Positions 7,586 to 16,103 of a stretch of 64,000 nucleotides of DNA are shown piece by piece. The notes under the pieces are model-generated. The model searched no databases. It worked only from the letters and a program-made list of their open reading frames with translations, and was not told where the DNA came from. A program made the translations under genes and the position numbers. Location of the stretch: assembly GCA_023663085.1 (NCBI GenBank), contig JAMPIB010000002.1:1-64000 (forward strand). The letters run 5' to 3'. The number at the start of each line of letters is the position of its first letter. Position 1 is the first letter of the stretch. Source of the DNA: Ruminococcus sp. Lineage in GTDB: Bacteria; Bacillota; Clostridia; Lachnospirales; Lachnospiraceae.

Positions 7586-8629
7586 CTATACACATGTCTT
7601 CAATAATTCGTTCAGTCTCTGCACAGCTTCATCTGTAAGTTCTGTATCCAGGATCGCATGTAAAACAGTATCCCAGCCATTTTTTCTTTCTCTTACATAT
7701 GTATTTGTCCGTACTTCCGGAAAGAGTTGCAGCATTATCTCTTTAAAAAACCGCATTTCATCCTTTGTAAGCGCATATCCCTGCTGCAAAAGCATTTTGA
7801 TGCTCTGTCCGAATCCCCAGTCATAAAACATACATTCCAGTTCCGCATAATATTTCTGCAAAAATCCTCTCGCAGCCAGATCATCCATTAAACCGATCCA
7901 TACTTTGGCGTTATCAAATTTCCTGTCATCCCAGCTGCGGGCTTTTCCCCGCATCGTGGAATTCGGAGATTGAAAATAAAAATACAGCACTTTATCTATA
8001 CAAATGTGCACTTTCTCATATAATCGCACCGGCAGAGTAAAAGAAGGTTCTTCACAGATCAGATGTTCGGCAAAACGGATATGGTTATCATAAATCAGCA
8101 TCTTCCTGTAAAACTTTCGCATACACCCCAGCGAGAAATCTTTTGCAGAGACCATGAGCATTTTTCTTCTATATTCTTCATTCGCCATATCCGCCAGATA
8201 AACGCCATATTCTTCCGTTTCTCCCGGTACAATGTCCGTATAGGTATCAACTTTCTGCATCAGATACTCCACCACATCCGCCTGATACTCTTTTGCTGTA
8301 CGATACAAGATCTCCATAGCATCAAATGCCAGCCAGTCGTCTGCATCACAAAACATCAGATATTCTCCGCTGGCATAGGAAATCCCCACGTTTCTGGCTC
8401 CGCCCTGACGCATGTTCTGCTCCAAGGGAATCGCAATGATCGTCTCCGGGAATTTCTGCTCATATTCCATGATCAGATGCAGCGTGGCTCCGTCATCCGT
8501 TGAGGCATCATCTACCAGAATAATTTCTATATTTTCAAGTCCTATCGTCTGCCCCAGGATATGTTCCATACAACGATCCAGATATTCACTCACATTATAA
8601 CAGGGTATGACCACACTTACTTTCTTCAT
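7586..8629 (-). CDS. Family 2 glycosyltransferase
   Basis: The N-terminal 110 residues are a GT-A glycosyltransferase domain. They include VSVVIPCYNVSEYLDRC, the nucleotide-binding VDDASTDDG, the acceptor-side GGARNVGISYASGEYL and the metal-binding DADD. The remaining 230 residues are a helical extension of unknown role. It is the first gene of the modification cluster and probably attaches the first sugar to flagellin Ser/Thr. The start may be ATG 8629 (GGGGAG 12 bases upstream) or GTG 8638 (spacing only 3). A terminator hairpin at 8654-8698 abuts its ribosome binding site and leaves no room for a separate promoter, so expression probably depends on read-through from the flaG-fliD operon or on a promoter within the upstream gene. 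Confidence 0.85.
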   Translation of the reverse strand: MKKVSVVIPCYNVSEYLDRCMEHILGQTIGLENIEIILVDDASTDDGATLHLIMEYEQKFPETIIAIPLEQNMRQGGARNVGISYASGEYLMFCDADDWLAFDAMEILYRTAKEYQADVVEYLMQKVDTYTDIVPGETEEYGVYLADMANEEYRRKMLMVSAKDFSLGCMRKFYRKMLIYDNHIRFAEHLICEEPSFTLPVRLYEKVHICIDKVLYFYFQSPNSTMRGKARSWDDRKFDNAKVWIGLMDDLAARGFLQKYYAELECMFYDWGFGQSIKMLLQQGYALTKDEMRFFKEIMLQLFPEVRTNTYVRERKNGWDTVLHAILDTELTDEAVQRLNELLKTCV

Positions 8630-8653
8630 GGATTCCACATGCTCCCCTTTATC

Positions 8654-8698
8654 AAAAAAGGCACAATCCCTATCTCACGCCTAGAGACTGTGCCTTTT
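8654..8698 (-). terminator. Terminator or attenuator between fliT-like gene and GT2 cluster
   Basis: AAAAGGCACA (8656-8665) pairs perfectly with TGTGCCTTTT (8689-8698). On the minus strand the stem is followed by a run of six T, ending 7 bases before the GT2 Shine-Dalgarno. It should end most flaG-fliD-fliS transcripts and let some continue into the modification genes. Confidence 0.8.
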
Positions 8699-8712
8699 AT
8701 GCTTACTTATTA

Positions 8713-9189
8713 TTATTTCTTATTATCATAAAACTGCGGAGACACATAATTCAGATTATTCATATTATTGTAATATCCCCGTGCCACTTTGGATTTGGAA
8801 ACGCCGCTGCGGATATTGGCTCTAGCCTTCTTGAATTGATTCTCGGCCAGCGTCTTATTCCGCATGTTGCCCGCATTCACCGTCACTACTTTATCGGTGA
8901 TCTGCTGGATCAGGTCTTTCATAGAAGCAATTTCCTGCTGATATTTCCCCTTATTGACCATCATATCCTCACGGACGCGGTCATACAGGGATTCAAAACC
9001 CGTGTCCAGCTGTTCCAGTTCCTCGACCAGCGCATTTTGCGTATCAATGGAGGCTTCAAAAGCATCCATATCAAATTCTTCCTGTTTAAGAAGGGTTTCC
9101 TGCAGAGTATTCTGTTCAATGATCTTACTCAAAGTCTGGTTCTTTTTCTCCAGACTTCTTTCTAATATCTGTACACAATTCTGTTCCAT
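8713..9189 (-). CDS. FliT/FlgN-type flagellar export chaperone-like protein
   Basis: The 158-residue protein is almost entirely helical, with coiled-coil stretches at about residues 1-60 and 70-110. Its C-terminus has the GYYNN and FYDNKK pattern often seen at the end of FlgN-like proteins. It follows fliS by 12 bases, the position fliT takes in other flagellar operons, where FliT binds the FliD cap protein and keeps it unfolded for export. I infer the same role from shape and position; there is no single diagnostic motif. A second FlgN-like gene is at 22017-22535. Confidence 0.6.
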   Translation of the reverse strand: MEQNCVQILERSLEKKNQTLSKIIEQNTLQETLLKQEEFDMDAFEASIDTQNALVEELEQLDTGFESLYDRVREDMMVNKGKYQQEIASMKDLIQQITDKVVTVNAGNMRNKTLAENQFKKARANIRSGVSKSKVARGYYNNMNNLNYVSPQFYDNKK

Positions 9190-9201
9190 GTCCTACCTCT
9201 T

Positions 9202-9579
9202 CTAACCCTGATGTGCACGTTTCATGACTTCTTTCCAGGTGTCGCGCATACTTCTTAAATGCGTGTTCACCTCTTCAAGGATCTCTTTGTCTTTTTTGAC
9301 ATTGGCATCAAACAATCTTTGCAAAAGGTATACATATACCCGATCAAAGTCTTCCCACACCGGATATTTATGATCCAGCGTATTACGGAATTCCTCGATG
9401 ATACGCTGTGTCTTCATAATATTAGTGTGTGTTTTCTCGATGTCATTCTGCTCAATTCCCATAATGGCTATATTACAGAATTTGATAGCCCCTTCATATA
9501 ACATCAGGGTAAGCTCCGCCGGAGAGGCCGTTAAGATCTTACTCTTGTTATACTGTTCAAATGGGTTCTGTGCCTGCAT
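9202..9579 (-). CDS. fliS: Flagellin export chaperone FliS
   Basis: FliS binds the C-terminus of flagellin in the cytoplasm and prevents premature polymerisation; it also binds FliW in Firmicutes. The 125-residue length, the N-terminal NPFEQYNKSKILTASPAELTLMLYEGAIKF block and the final four-helix-bundle pattern are typical of the family. It is the third gene of the sigma-28-driven operon flaG-fliD-fliS-fliT-like, the usual order in Firmicutes. Confidence 0.96.
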   Translation of the reverse strand: MQAQNPFEQYNKSKILTASPAELTLMLYEGAIKFCNIAIMGIEQNDIEKTHTNIMKTQRIIEEFRNTLDHKYPVWEDFDRVYVYLLQRLFDANVKKDKEILEEVNTHLRSMRDTWKEVMKRAHQG

Positions 9580-9636
9580 TGTAGCTTCTCCTCCTTGATC
9601 TATGCTGCAATCTGATCGTCTGGCCGTTTATCCTTA

Positions 9637-11613
9637 TCAACCTCCGAACATACCTGCAACTGCATTGTTCTTGGATTCCAGTTTGGCAAGCGCTGTCTCC
9701 ATTTTGGAGAATTTGCTGTACCATTTGTCCATAAGGTCGTTCAGTTTAGTCTCTTCTTTGGCGATCCGCTCTGTATAAGCATCATAATCTTCTTTCATCT
9801 CTTTATCATTATAAACGGTAAAGGCGCTGCTCAACTTCGTAGCAGACATCTTGTTCATCAGATCGTCATGTACGTTGTTCGCCAGCTGTGTGAAAAAGGA
9901 AATAACAGATTCCGGATCGGATGCGATCATTGCCCGCAATGTATCGTCTTCGTTCCTGGTACTGGAATCATCCGGGTCACCATTGATATGATACGCGCCC
10001 TTCTCGTTATCCGCCGCATTGAAATATCCTAATGTATTGATACCGAAATCCGACAGATACATCTGTTTGCCGTTTACGGTCGCACCTTTTAACATAATGG
10101 ACTTCAAAGAGTCTTTTACGGTGCCCAGCGTGGAATCCCGACGAAGCAGGGATTCTTTTATCTTTTTCTCCCACTCCTCGATCTCGGAATCGGCCATAGC
10201 CTGCTTTTCTTCGGATGTCAGCGGATCGTAACCTTTAGAAGACTCTGCATTATAAAGAGAATCCATTTCATTGATCAGCTTATTGTACTCCGTAAAGAAG
10301 TTCTTGATCATATCGTAGATACCATCGGTATCCTCACCGGTCGTCAGCGTAATTGTCTCACTCGTTTCCGTCTGTATGGTCATGGTCAGACCGTTGATCT
10401 CGAATGTATTCGTATTTGATGTAAATTTAGCGCCGTTTAACAGGATCTCCGCATCCTGGCCTTCTACCTTGGTTGCACCGGCAGAAACCGCATAACTGCC
10501 AAGATTTGCCAGAACAGCTTTGCCTTCCGTGATCTTATCCTCGAACTCATTTGTCACCTTGGTTTCCAAAGCCGTCGTTGCCGATACTTTATCATCCGCA
10601 TCTACAGTGAAATACTGCGCATTATCAGCCATCTTCGTAGTATTATCGTTGATCTTTGCTGTATTGTCATCTTTCTGTTTGGTCAGATCCGCGATCTTAT
10701 CGTCAATTACCTTGATATCATCTGCCGTTAAAGTACTGTTTCCTCTATCCGCCTGCAGCTTGGCGATCTGCTCATCCAGCTTTGTATTGGCCTCTGTCAG
10801 ACTTTTGTTCGTCTCTGTCAGCGTATCATTTTCTTTCTTATAAGCATTGGCCTGTCTTTCTATCTCGGCTGTTCTGGCTGTATAATAATCCGCTGAATAA
10901 TTGCCAGAAGCATCCTTGTAATTTGCCCATGTATTATAAGCGTCGCTGCTTAAATCCGCCGCTGTCAGCAGACCCAGCTTGGAAAGCGCATCCATGCCGC
11001 CAGCATTATTTCCTATCAGATGGAAATTCGCTTTCTCGCCGCTTGCCTTGGAACTGATGAAAAATCTCTGGGATTTCTCATCAAAGCTTGCATTTAAGCC
11101 TGCGCTGCCAAGTTTCGACACCAGACTGGAGATCGTCGTATTTTCATCAATATCAATCTCCGTCATCTTCCCATCCACTTCCACGCTGAAACGGCCTGCA
11201 CCTGTGATGCCCAGTTCAGCCAGTGTGGATTTGGAAGTAAAGGTCTTCCCGCTGTTACCTGCCAGTTCAGTCAGATTTGCACCGGTCAGGAATCCCTGCT
11301 TCGCCATATGGCTGATATTCAGATCCTGCACACCGTTTACGGCATCTTTGCTGGCAATAACGCTTACCGCATTGGAATTCGATACTTTGGTAGCTTTCTT
11401 CTGATAAGAAGCCTGCCATCTCATATCATCCAACACGTTTGTATAGAAGTTATAAATCTTTGTATTTAACGCTTTCCACGCATCCTGTTTCCAGCTCAAT
11501 TTCGTCTGCGCTTTTACGAGTGAAGATTTCTTCACGCTCTGTGCGGAAACAAGATCATTGATAATACTCTCTGTATCCAGACCGGAATACATACCAGTGA
11601 TTCTGATTGCCAT
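9637..11613 (-). CDS. fliD: Flagellar cap protein FliD with coiled-coil insertion
   Basis: FliD forms the pentameric cap that folds exported flagellin at the filament tip. The N-terminal MAIRITGMYSGLDTESIINDLV and the C-terminal FliD domain (about residues 420-650, with TLGTVKDSL and a final coiled coil) are clear. The protein is 658 residues. Between roughly residues 240 and 340 it carries a charged, Lys/Glu/Asp/Thr-rich coiled coil (for example EIERQANAYKKENDTL) that is not part of the core domains and probably projects as a cap-leg insertion. The gene lies between flaG and fliS in one operon. Confidence 0.95.
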   Translation of the reverse strand: MAIRITGMYSGLDTESIINDLVSAQSVKKSSLVKAQTKLSWKQDAWKALNTKIYNFYTNVLDDMRWQASYQKKATKVSNSNAVSVIASKDAVNGVQDLNISHMAKQGFLTGANLTELAGNSGKTFTSKSTLAELGITGAGRFSVEVDGKMTEIDIDENTTISSLVSKLGSAGLNASFDEKSQRFFISSKASGEKANFHLIGNNAGGMDALSKLGLLTAADLSSDAYNTWANYKDASGNYSADYYTARTAEIERQANAYKKENDTLTETNKSLTEANTKLDEQIAKLQADRGNSTLTADDIKVIDDKIADLTKQKDDNTAKINDNTTKMADNAQYFTVDADDKVSATTALETKVTNEFEDKITEGKAVLANLGSYAVSAGATKVEGQDAEILLNGAKFTSNTNTFEINGLTMTIQTETSETITLTTGEDTDGIYDMIKNFFTEYNKLINEMDSLYNAESSKGYDPLTSEEKQAMADSEIEEWEKKIKESLLRRDSTLGTVKDSLKSIMLKGATVNGKQMYLSDFGINTLGYFNAADNEKGAYHINGDPDDSSTRNEDDTLRAMIASDPESVISFFTQLANNVHDDLMNKMSATKLSSAFTVYNDKEMKEDYDAYTERIAKEETKLNDLMDKWYSKFSKMETALAKLESKNNAVAGMFGG

Positions 11614-11631
11614 CTTTTATTCCCTCCTGCC

Positions 11632-12075
11632 TTATAGCTTTTCGTCTATCAGGATACCTGCCATTTCCCATACTTTAGCGATCATGTCTAAAGTCTTCTC
11701 CGGCGGATATTCCTTGAGCACTTCTTTCGTGTCCTTGTCTACGATCTTAATTGTGATCCTGTTCGTTTTCTCATGGACGCCAAAGACTGCCTCTTCGTTA
11801 CTGTGACCGATCTTACGGTTCATTTCCGCGACTGCCTGTTTCATCTGTTCCGTTGCAAACTGAGGGCCCTTGCTCTGCTGCTGTGTACTGCCGTTCCCTT
11901 CGCTGTTATCCGATTCGTCATCAGACTGCGTTTTTGCTACGGATGCAGTCGTAGTATCTACGTTTACTGTCTGTCCATCAACAGGAACTTCCGTGTTCAC
12001 TGATTCTGCCGGCTGAGCCTTTGCTACAGGCTGAGCCTGAAATGCCATTACGCTGTTTAATGGTTCGATTGCCAT
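11632..12075 (-). CDS. flaG: FlaG family protein
   Basis: FlaG is a small protein often encoded before fliD and linked to flagellar filament length. The C-terminal 75 residues match the family (AVAEMNRKIGHS, then VHEKTNRITIKIVDK and EVLKEYPPEKTLDM). The N-terminal half is disordered and rich in Thr, Ser and Gln. I use the ATG at 12075 (MAIEPLNS) because GGAGGTGAT, nearly a full anti-16S match, lies just upstream; the GTG at 12084 falls inside that site. It is the first gene after the sigma-28 promoter at 12182-12209. Confidence 0.9.
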   Translation of the reverse strand: MAIEPLNSVMAFQAQPVAKAQPAESVNTEVPVDGQTVNVDTTTASVAKTQSDDESDNSEGNGSTQQQSKGPQFATEQMKQAVAEMNRKIGHSNEEAVFGVHEKTNRITIKIVDKDTKEVLKEYPPEKTLDMIAKVWEMAGILIDEKL

Positions 12076-12181
12076 TGTAATCACCTCCGTGTGATATTTT
12101 GTTTTTTAGAATCGTCCTGAAAAATATCTTTTTCCTTATTTTTGCGCAACAATAAAGAAAAAAACATAATCCTTTGCTATG

Positions 12182-12209
12182 TATATCGGAAGAAATATTA
12201 AATAATTTA
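12182..12209 (-). promoter_or_regulatory. Sigma-28 promoter of flaG-fliD-fliS operon
   Basis: The minus strand reads TAAA (12206-12209), 16 bases, CCGATATA (12182-12189). It overlaps the last bases before the stop of the upstream glycosyltransferase gene and leaves a leader of about 100 bases before flaG. Confidence 0.85.
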
Positions 12210-12212
12210 GGG

Positions 12213-13379
12213 TTATGGATACAAAATAGAAATAATTTTCTCCAGCTGATGCTCGAACGTATAGCAGTTTTTCACTTTCTGATAACCATTTATACCGATC
12301 CGTATCCGCTCCTTATCATGCGCGAGATAATAATCCGCCTTTTCCAGCATTTCCTCCGGGCTCTTAAAGGTCACGATCTCCTTTCCTTCTTCAAAAAGTT
12401 CCTCAATCCCTTCCTGCCAGTTCGAGAGAACAAACCCGCCTACGCTCATGATCTCGAATATCCGCAGCGGCACGCCGCTTTCAATACTCCGCAGCGTGAC
12501 ATTCAGATTAATTTTCCCGGCATAATAGACCTTGGAACTTTCCGTCAGAGAACTGATGGGCGGAAAATATCTGACGCCTTCCGGTACCTTCTCATGCGCC
12601 CAGGTATAGAGGCGGAAATCATAGCGTTCCGCCAGCAGTTTGACGAGCAGCGTCCTCTCCACATGCGTTATTTTACGATCCAGAAAAAAACTTTTAATAT
12701 AATACTCTTCCGGCATGTCATAATCAGCCTCATACAATTCCGGGCATATCTTTCTGATCAGTCTGAGCAGATCCGGTTCCAGAAAAGGTGTGACCCTGTC
12801 CTCTCCATCCCAGCGAAAGGCGCTCTCCTCTATGATCTGTGAAAAAATCTGCTGCATTTCCTGTGGAAAGCGTTCTATATACTGATCGTACTGATTATTC
12901 CCATACAGTCCGCCCACGAAAGAAACATCACAGGTGCACGCTTTCAGTTCCTCATCCGTAACAGAAATATCCTGTGCTGAGATAACATCTGCGGCAAGCG
13001 GCAGATAATATACGTTCTGATAACCGCGCTCTTTCAACATCTGATATTCCCTGCGGTCAAAATAGAAAAGATAGCAGTTATCATAACGTGGAAAGATTGG
13101 CAGATACGTAGCATAATAAGGAGAATCCATACCATATACGGCATACTTCATATTTAATTCATGTGTCAGCTGCGCCATAACGGATGAAAACGCATTGGAG
13201 ATCACAAAATCTATCCGCATATTTTTCCAAAATGTCTGTATCCGCCTTGCCTCCGCCTCATCCCCCGACAGTTCTTCCATCGGTGTAGGATAAAACGCCA
13301 CTTCATGCCCCATCCTGTCCAACGCAAACATAATATTGGGAATCTGCTGCTTTTTGCTGCCTACGAATAAAATCCTCAC
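12213..13379 (-). CDS. DUF3880/CgeB-type glycosyltransferase, copy A
   Basis: This 388-residue GT-B glycosyltransferase resembles the spore-maturation CgeB family with an N-terminal DUF3880-like domain. The N-terminus MRILFVGSKKQQIPN begins a Rossmann fold. MDSPYYATYLP, YLPLAADV, CDVSFVGGLYG and the donor-binding ESGVPLRIFEIMSVGGFVLSN are all shared with the two neighbouring copies. The E-x-G-x-x-L-R-x-F/W pattern belongs to the group 1 transferase C-terminal domain. Such genes are often found beside flagellin genes in Clostridia, where they are thought to glycosylate flagellin. It starts 10 bases after copy B ends, so A and B form an operon; the sigma-28 promoter of flaG begins at its end. 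Confidence 0.85.
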   Translation of the reverse strand: MRILFVGSKKQQIPNIMFALDRMGHEVAFYPTPMEELSGDEAEARRIQTFWKNMRIDFVISNAFSSVMAQLTHELNMKYAVYGMDSPYYATYLPIFPRYDNCYLFYFDRREYQMLKERGYQNVYYLPLAADVISAQDISVTDEELKACTCDVSFVGGLYGNNQYDQYIERFPQEMQQIFSQIIEESAFRWDGEDRVTPFLEPDLLRLIRKICPELYEADYDMPEEYYIKSFFLDRKITHVERTLLVKLLAERYDFRLYTWAHEKVPEGVRYFPPISSLTESSKVYYAGKINLNVTLRSIESGVPLRIFEIMSVGGFVLSNWQEGIEELFEEGKEIVTFKSPEEMLEKADYYLAHDKERIRIGINGYQKVKNCYTFEHQLEKIISILYP

Positions 13380-13389
13380 TTTACCTTTA

Positions 13390-14568
13390 TTACCTTTCCT
13401 TCAAAATAGCAATCAGCTTCTGCATCTGACATCCGTAAGAATAGCATTCTTTGACTTTTTTATATCCATTGATGCCGATCCGTATCCGTTCCTTATCATG
13501 ATGCAGGTAATAATCCGCCTTTTCCAGCATTTCTTCCGGCGTCCGGAAAAGGACGATTTCCTTATCTTCCTCAAACAGTTCCGTCATTTCCTGCTGATAA
13601 TTGGAAAGCACGAATCCGCCTACGCTCATGATATCAAATATGCGCAGCGGTACGCCGCTCTCGATACACCGTAACGTAATATTGAGATTAATTTTACTGG
13701 AATAAAATACTTTAAAAGCATCTGATAAATAGTCTACCGGCGGAAAACGTCGTATTCCTTCCGGCACCTCCTCTTCCGGGCCGGTGTACAGCCGCAGATC
13801 ATATTGCTCCGCCAGTGTCTGCAATAAAAGCGTCCGTTCAATATTAGTCAGTTTTCTATAAAAAAACTGGTGTTTCATATAAAATTCAGCAGGCATGTCA
13901 TACATGTCGTTAAAAATTCTGGGACAGTACCTCCGCATACTTTCCATAAGCTGCGGCGTTACAAACGGAGTCATTCTGTCCTGTCCATCCCAGTAAAAAG
14001 CGCAGTTTTCCATCATCTCTGAAAAGGTATTCTGTAAATCAGCCGGAAAATAATGCAGTCCCCTGTCATATAAACTATTACTGTACAATCCCCCGACAAA
14101 AGAAACATCACACTGATATTTTGCTATCTCCTCGTCCGTCACCTGCAGGTTCTCCGTCCAGATAATATCCGCGGCCAGCGGCAGATAATAGGCGTTTGTA
14201 TATCCCATTTGTCTCATTCTCATATATTCTGCATGGTCAAAATAAAAAAGGTAGCAGTTCGGCAGTCTTGGATATTTTTCCAGATAGGTATGGTACATCG
14301 GCGAATCCACACCATATACAGCATATTTAAGACCACGTTTATTAGTCTGCGCTGCTATGACCGGAGCAAAAATATGCGAGATCACAAAGTCCAGATCCGC
14401 GTTCTCACTTTTATCCAGAAAAGCACTGAATCTGCTCTCGCCTTCCGGGTTCTCACCAATCTCTTCCCCCGCCTCGGAATATTCCACGATCTCATGTCCT
14501 AATCTGTCCAGCGCAAGCGCCATGCCGGCGATCCGTATATGACTGCTTTTGATAAAGAGTATCTTCAT
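13390..14568 (-). CDS. DUF3880/CgeB-type glycosyltransferase, copy B
   Basis: The 392-residue protein is a close paralogue of copy A. The same landmarks appear in the same order: MKILFIKSSHIRIAG, a VDSPMYHTYL motif, YLPLAADI, CDVSFVGGLYSN, and ESGVPLRIFDIMSVGGFVLSN near residue 310. The C-terminal DYYLHHDKERIRIGINGYKKVK matches copy A almost exactly, so the pair arose by tandem duplication. The likely role is sequential glycosylation of flagellin or another flagellar protein. It has AGAGGGAG before its ATG and a sigma-A-like promoter at 14612-14640, divergent from copy C. Confidence 0.85.
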   Translation of the reverse strand: MKILFIKSSHIRIAGMALALDRLGHEIVEYSEAGEEIGENPEGESRFSAFLDKSENADLDFVISHIFAPVIAAQTNKRGLKYAVYGVDSPMYHTYLEKYPRLPNCYLFYFDHAEYMRMRQMGYTNAYYLPLAADIIWTENLQVTDEEIAKYQCDVSFVGGLYSNSLYDRGLHYFPADLQNTFSEMMENCAFYWDGQDRMTPFVTPQLMESMRRYCPRIFNDMYDMPAEFYMKHQFFYRKLTNIERTLLLQTLAEQYDLRLYTGPEEEVPEGIRRFPPVDYLSDAFKVFYSSKINLNITLRCIESGVPLRIFDIMSVGGFVLSNYQQEMTELFEEDKEIVLFRTPEEMLEKADYYLHHDKERIRIGINGYKKVKECYSYGCQMQKLIAILKER

Positions 14569-14581
14569 ACTTAACTCCCTC

Positions 14582-14610
14582 TTGGAAATCTATCTGATTT
14601 CGGTTATTAT
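14582..14610 (+). promoter_or_regulatory. Possible sigma-A promoter for glycosyltransferase C
   Basis: The plus strand reads TTGGAA (14582-14587), 17 bases, TATTAT (14605-14610). With the minus-strand promoter at 14612-14640 this makes an 80-base divergent control region for the three glycosyltransferase genes. Confidence 0.4.
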
Positions 14611-14611
14611 T

Positions 14612-14640
14612 ATCATAACAATAATTCAAAAGAAAGGCAA
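14612..14640 (-). promoter_or_regulatory. Sigma-A promoter for glycosyltransferases B and A
   Basis: The minus strand reads TTGCCT (14635-14640), 17 bases, TATGAT (14612-14617), a fair sigma-A match. It lies next to the divergent promoter at 14582-14610. Confidence 0.5.
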
Positions 14641-14648
14641 CGTTTCTT

Positions 14649-15848
14649 ATGGAAATACTATTTTACCGCTACAACAGCATCTGCGAACCGGATATCATGG
14701 AGGTGTTTTCTGCTTTCGGCATCACGGTACATACGGAAGAGATGGAGATCACGAACAAGCATATCACGCCCGCACAGTGCGCCCAGAAAGTGACGGAGTG
14801 GATATTTGCACATCCGCTAGCCTTTGTTTTCAGTATCAATTTCTTCCCGGCCATCTCCTATACGTGCAGCCGCTTCAAGGTGCCGTACGTCTGCTGGAGC
14901 GTGGATTCCCCCGTGGCGGAACTTTTTTCCAACGCCCTGAAAAACGAATGGAACCGTATTTTTCTTTTTGATAAAGCACAGTATGAATTTTTCCGGCCGT
15001 ATAATCCGGATCATATTTATTATCTGCCTCTGGCCACGAATGTGAAACGCTGGGAAAAAGTTCTTCTTGGCATGACGGAAGAAGATTTTCAAAAATATGA
15101 CAGTGATGTCGTTTTCGTCGGGTCGCTCTATTCGGAAAAATGTCGTTATGATGAACTGTTAAAGCGGCCGGGCTGTCCCATCTCCGCCTATACGAAAGGA
15201 TATGTGGACGGTCTGATACAGGCACAGATGAAGGTTGCGGGCTATAATTTCATCTATGAAAGTCTGCCGGAGCGCGTTATCCGGGAGATTGTCGCCGCAG
15301 ATCCCGATTTTTATAAAGGAGAGGACGTCTTTCTGGATACCGACCGCTATCTGAGCGCCCACCAGTATATCGGTATGAAACTGGCTAATGTGGAGCGTGA
15401 AAGCATCCTGACCGCCTTATCGGAACGTTTTCCTGTAACGCTTTATACGCACAGTGATACAACGAGACTTCCCAAGGTCAGAAATATGGGCGGTGCCGAT
15501 ACTTTGACGCAGATGCCGAAAATTTTTCATGCCGGGAAAATTAATCTGAATATCACCATGCGGCCTATTGAAACGGGCCTTTCGCTCCGTATATGGGACG
15601 TCCTCGGCTGCGGCGGTTTTCTGATCAGTAATTATCAGGCAGAGATACCGGAATATTTTGAGATTGGAAAAGAGTTAGAAGTCTATGAATCGACAGACGA
15701 TCTGATCGGGAAAATAGACTATTATCTGCACCATGACGCAGCGCGGATGGAAATTGCCTTAAACGGCTATGAAAAAGCAGCCAAATATCATACGTATGAA
15801 GTGCGTCTGGCGGAAATGATACGTATTCTGGGATCTGTTCAGAGTTAA
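14649..15848 (+). CDS. DUF3880/CgeB-type glycosyltransferase, copy C
   Basis: This 399-residue protein is a more distant paralogue of copies A and B and the only gene on the plus strand in the first 44 kb. It shares VDSPVAELF, YLPLATNV, SDVVFVGSLYSE, GKINLNITMRPIETGLSLRIWDVLGCGGFLISN and the C-terminal DYYLHHDAARMEIALNGYEKA. The divergence in the N-terminal half suggests a different acceptor. It is transcribed away from A and B and ends at a terminator just before csrA. The Shine-Dalgarno is weak (AAAGG, about 11 bases upstream). Confidence 0.85.
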   Translation: MEILFYRYNSICEPDIMEVFSAFGITVHTEEMEITNKHITPAQCAQKVTEWIFAHPLAFVFSINFFPAISYTCSRFKVPYVCWSVDSPVAELFSNALKNEWNRIFLFDKAQYEFFRPYNPDHIYYLPLATNVKRWEKVLLGMTEEDFQKYDSDVVFVGSLYSEKCRYDELLKRPGCPISAYTKGYVDGLIQAQMKVAGYNFIYESLPERVIREIVAADPDFYKGEDVFLDTDRYLSAHQYIGMKLANVERESILTALSERFPVTLYTHSDTTRLPKVRNMGGADTLTQMPKIFHAGKINLNITMRPIETGLSLRIWDVLGCGGFLISNYQAEIPEYFEIGKELEVYESTDDLIGKIDYYLHHDAARMEIALNGYEKAAKYHTYEVRLAEMIRILGSVQS

Positions 15849-15851
15849 TTC

Positions 15852-15885
15852 AAGGCCAGACTGTTAAACAGCCTGACCTTTTTTT
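15852..15885 (+). terminator. Terminator after glycosyltransferase C
   Basis: AAGGCCAGACTG pairs with CAGCCTGACCTT (12 positions, two mismatches) and is followed by seven T on the plus strand. The T run touches the csrA stop codon on the other strand. There is no T run on the minus side, so it appears to act in one direction only. Confidence 0.75.
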
Positions 15886-16103
15886 CAATTCAACAGATTC
15901 TGCAATGCCTCAAGTCCATCGGCATTTACTGCCTCTTTATTGGCATCCTGGATCTGTATATAAACTTCCTTACGGTATACAGGAACCTCCTTCGGAGCAT
16001 TGATGCCAAGCTTCACCTGTTCCCCCTTGATCTCCAGCACCGTGATCTCAACGTTATTGTTGATCATCAGCGCTTCTCCTCTTTTTCTGGATAAAGCTAA
16101 CAT
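15885..16103 (-). CDS. csrA: Translational regulator CsrA
   Basis: CsrA is a small RNA-binding dimer; in Firmicutes it represses flagellin translation and is antagonised by FliW. The 72-residue protein keeps the RNA-contact positions L4, R6, V42, R44 and E46 in the usual frame ([10 protein letters not shown] and [13 protein letters not shown]). The ATG directly abuts the fliW stop codon, so the two are co-translated, the standard Firmicute arrangement. It is the last gene of the flgM operon. A divergent paralogue is encoded at 60226-60513. Confidence 0.96.
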   Translation of the reverse strand: MLALSRKRGEALMINNNVEITVLEIKGEQVKLGINAPKEVPVYRKEVYIQIQDANKEAVNADGLEALQNLLN

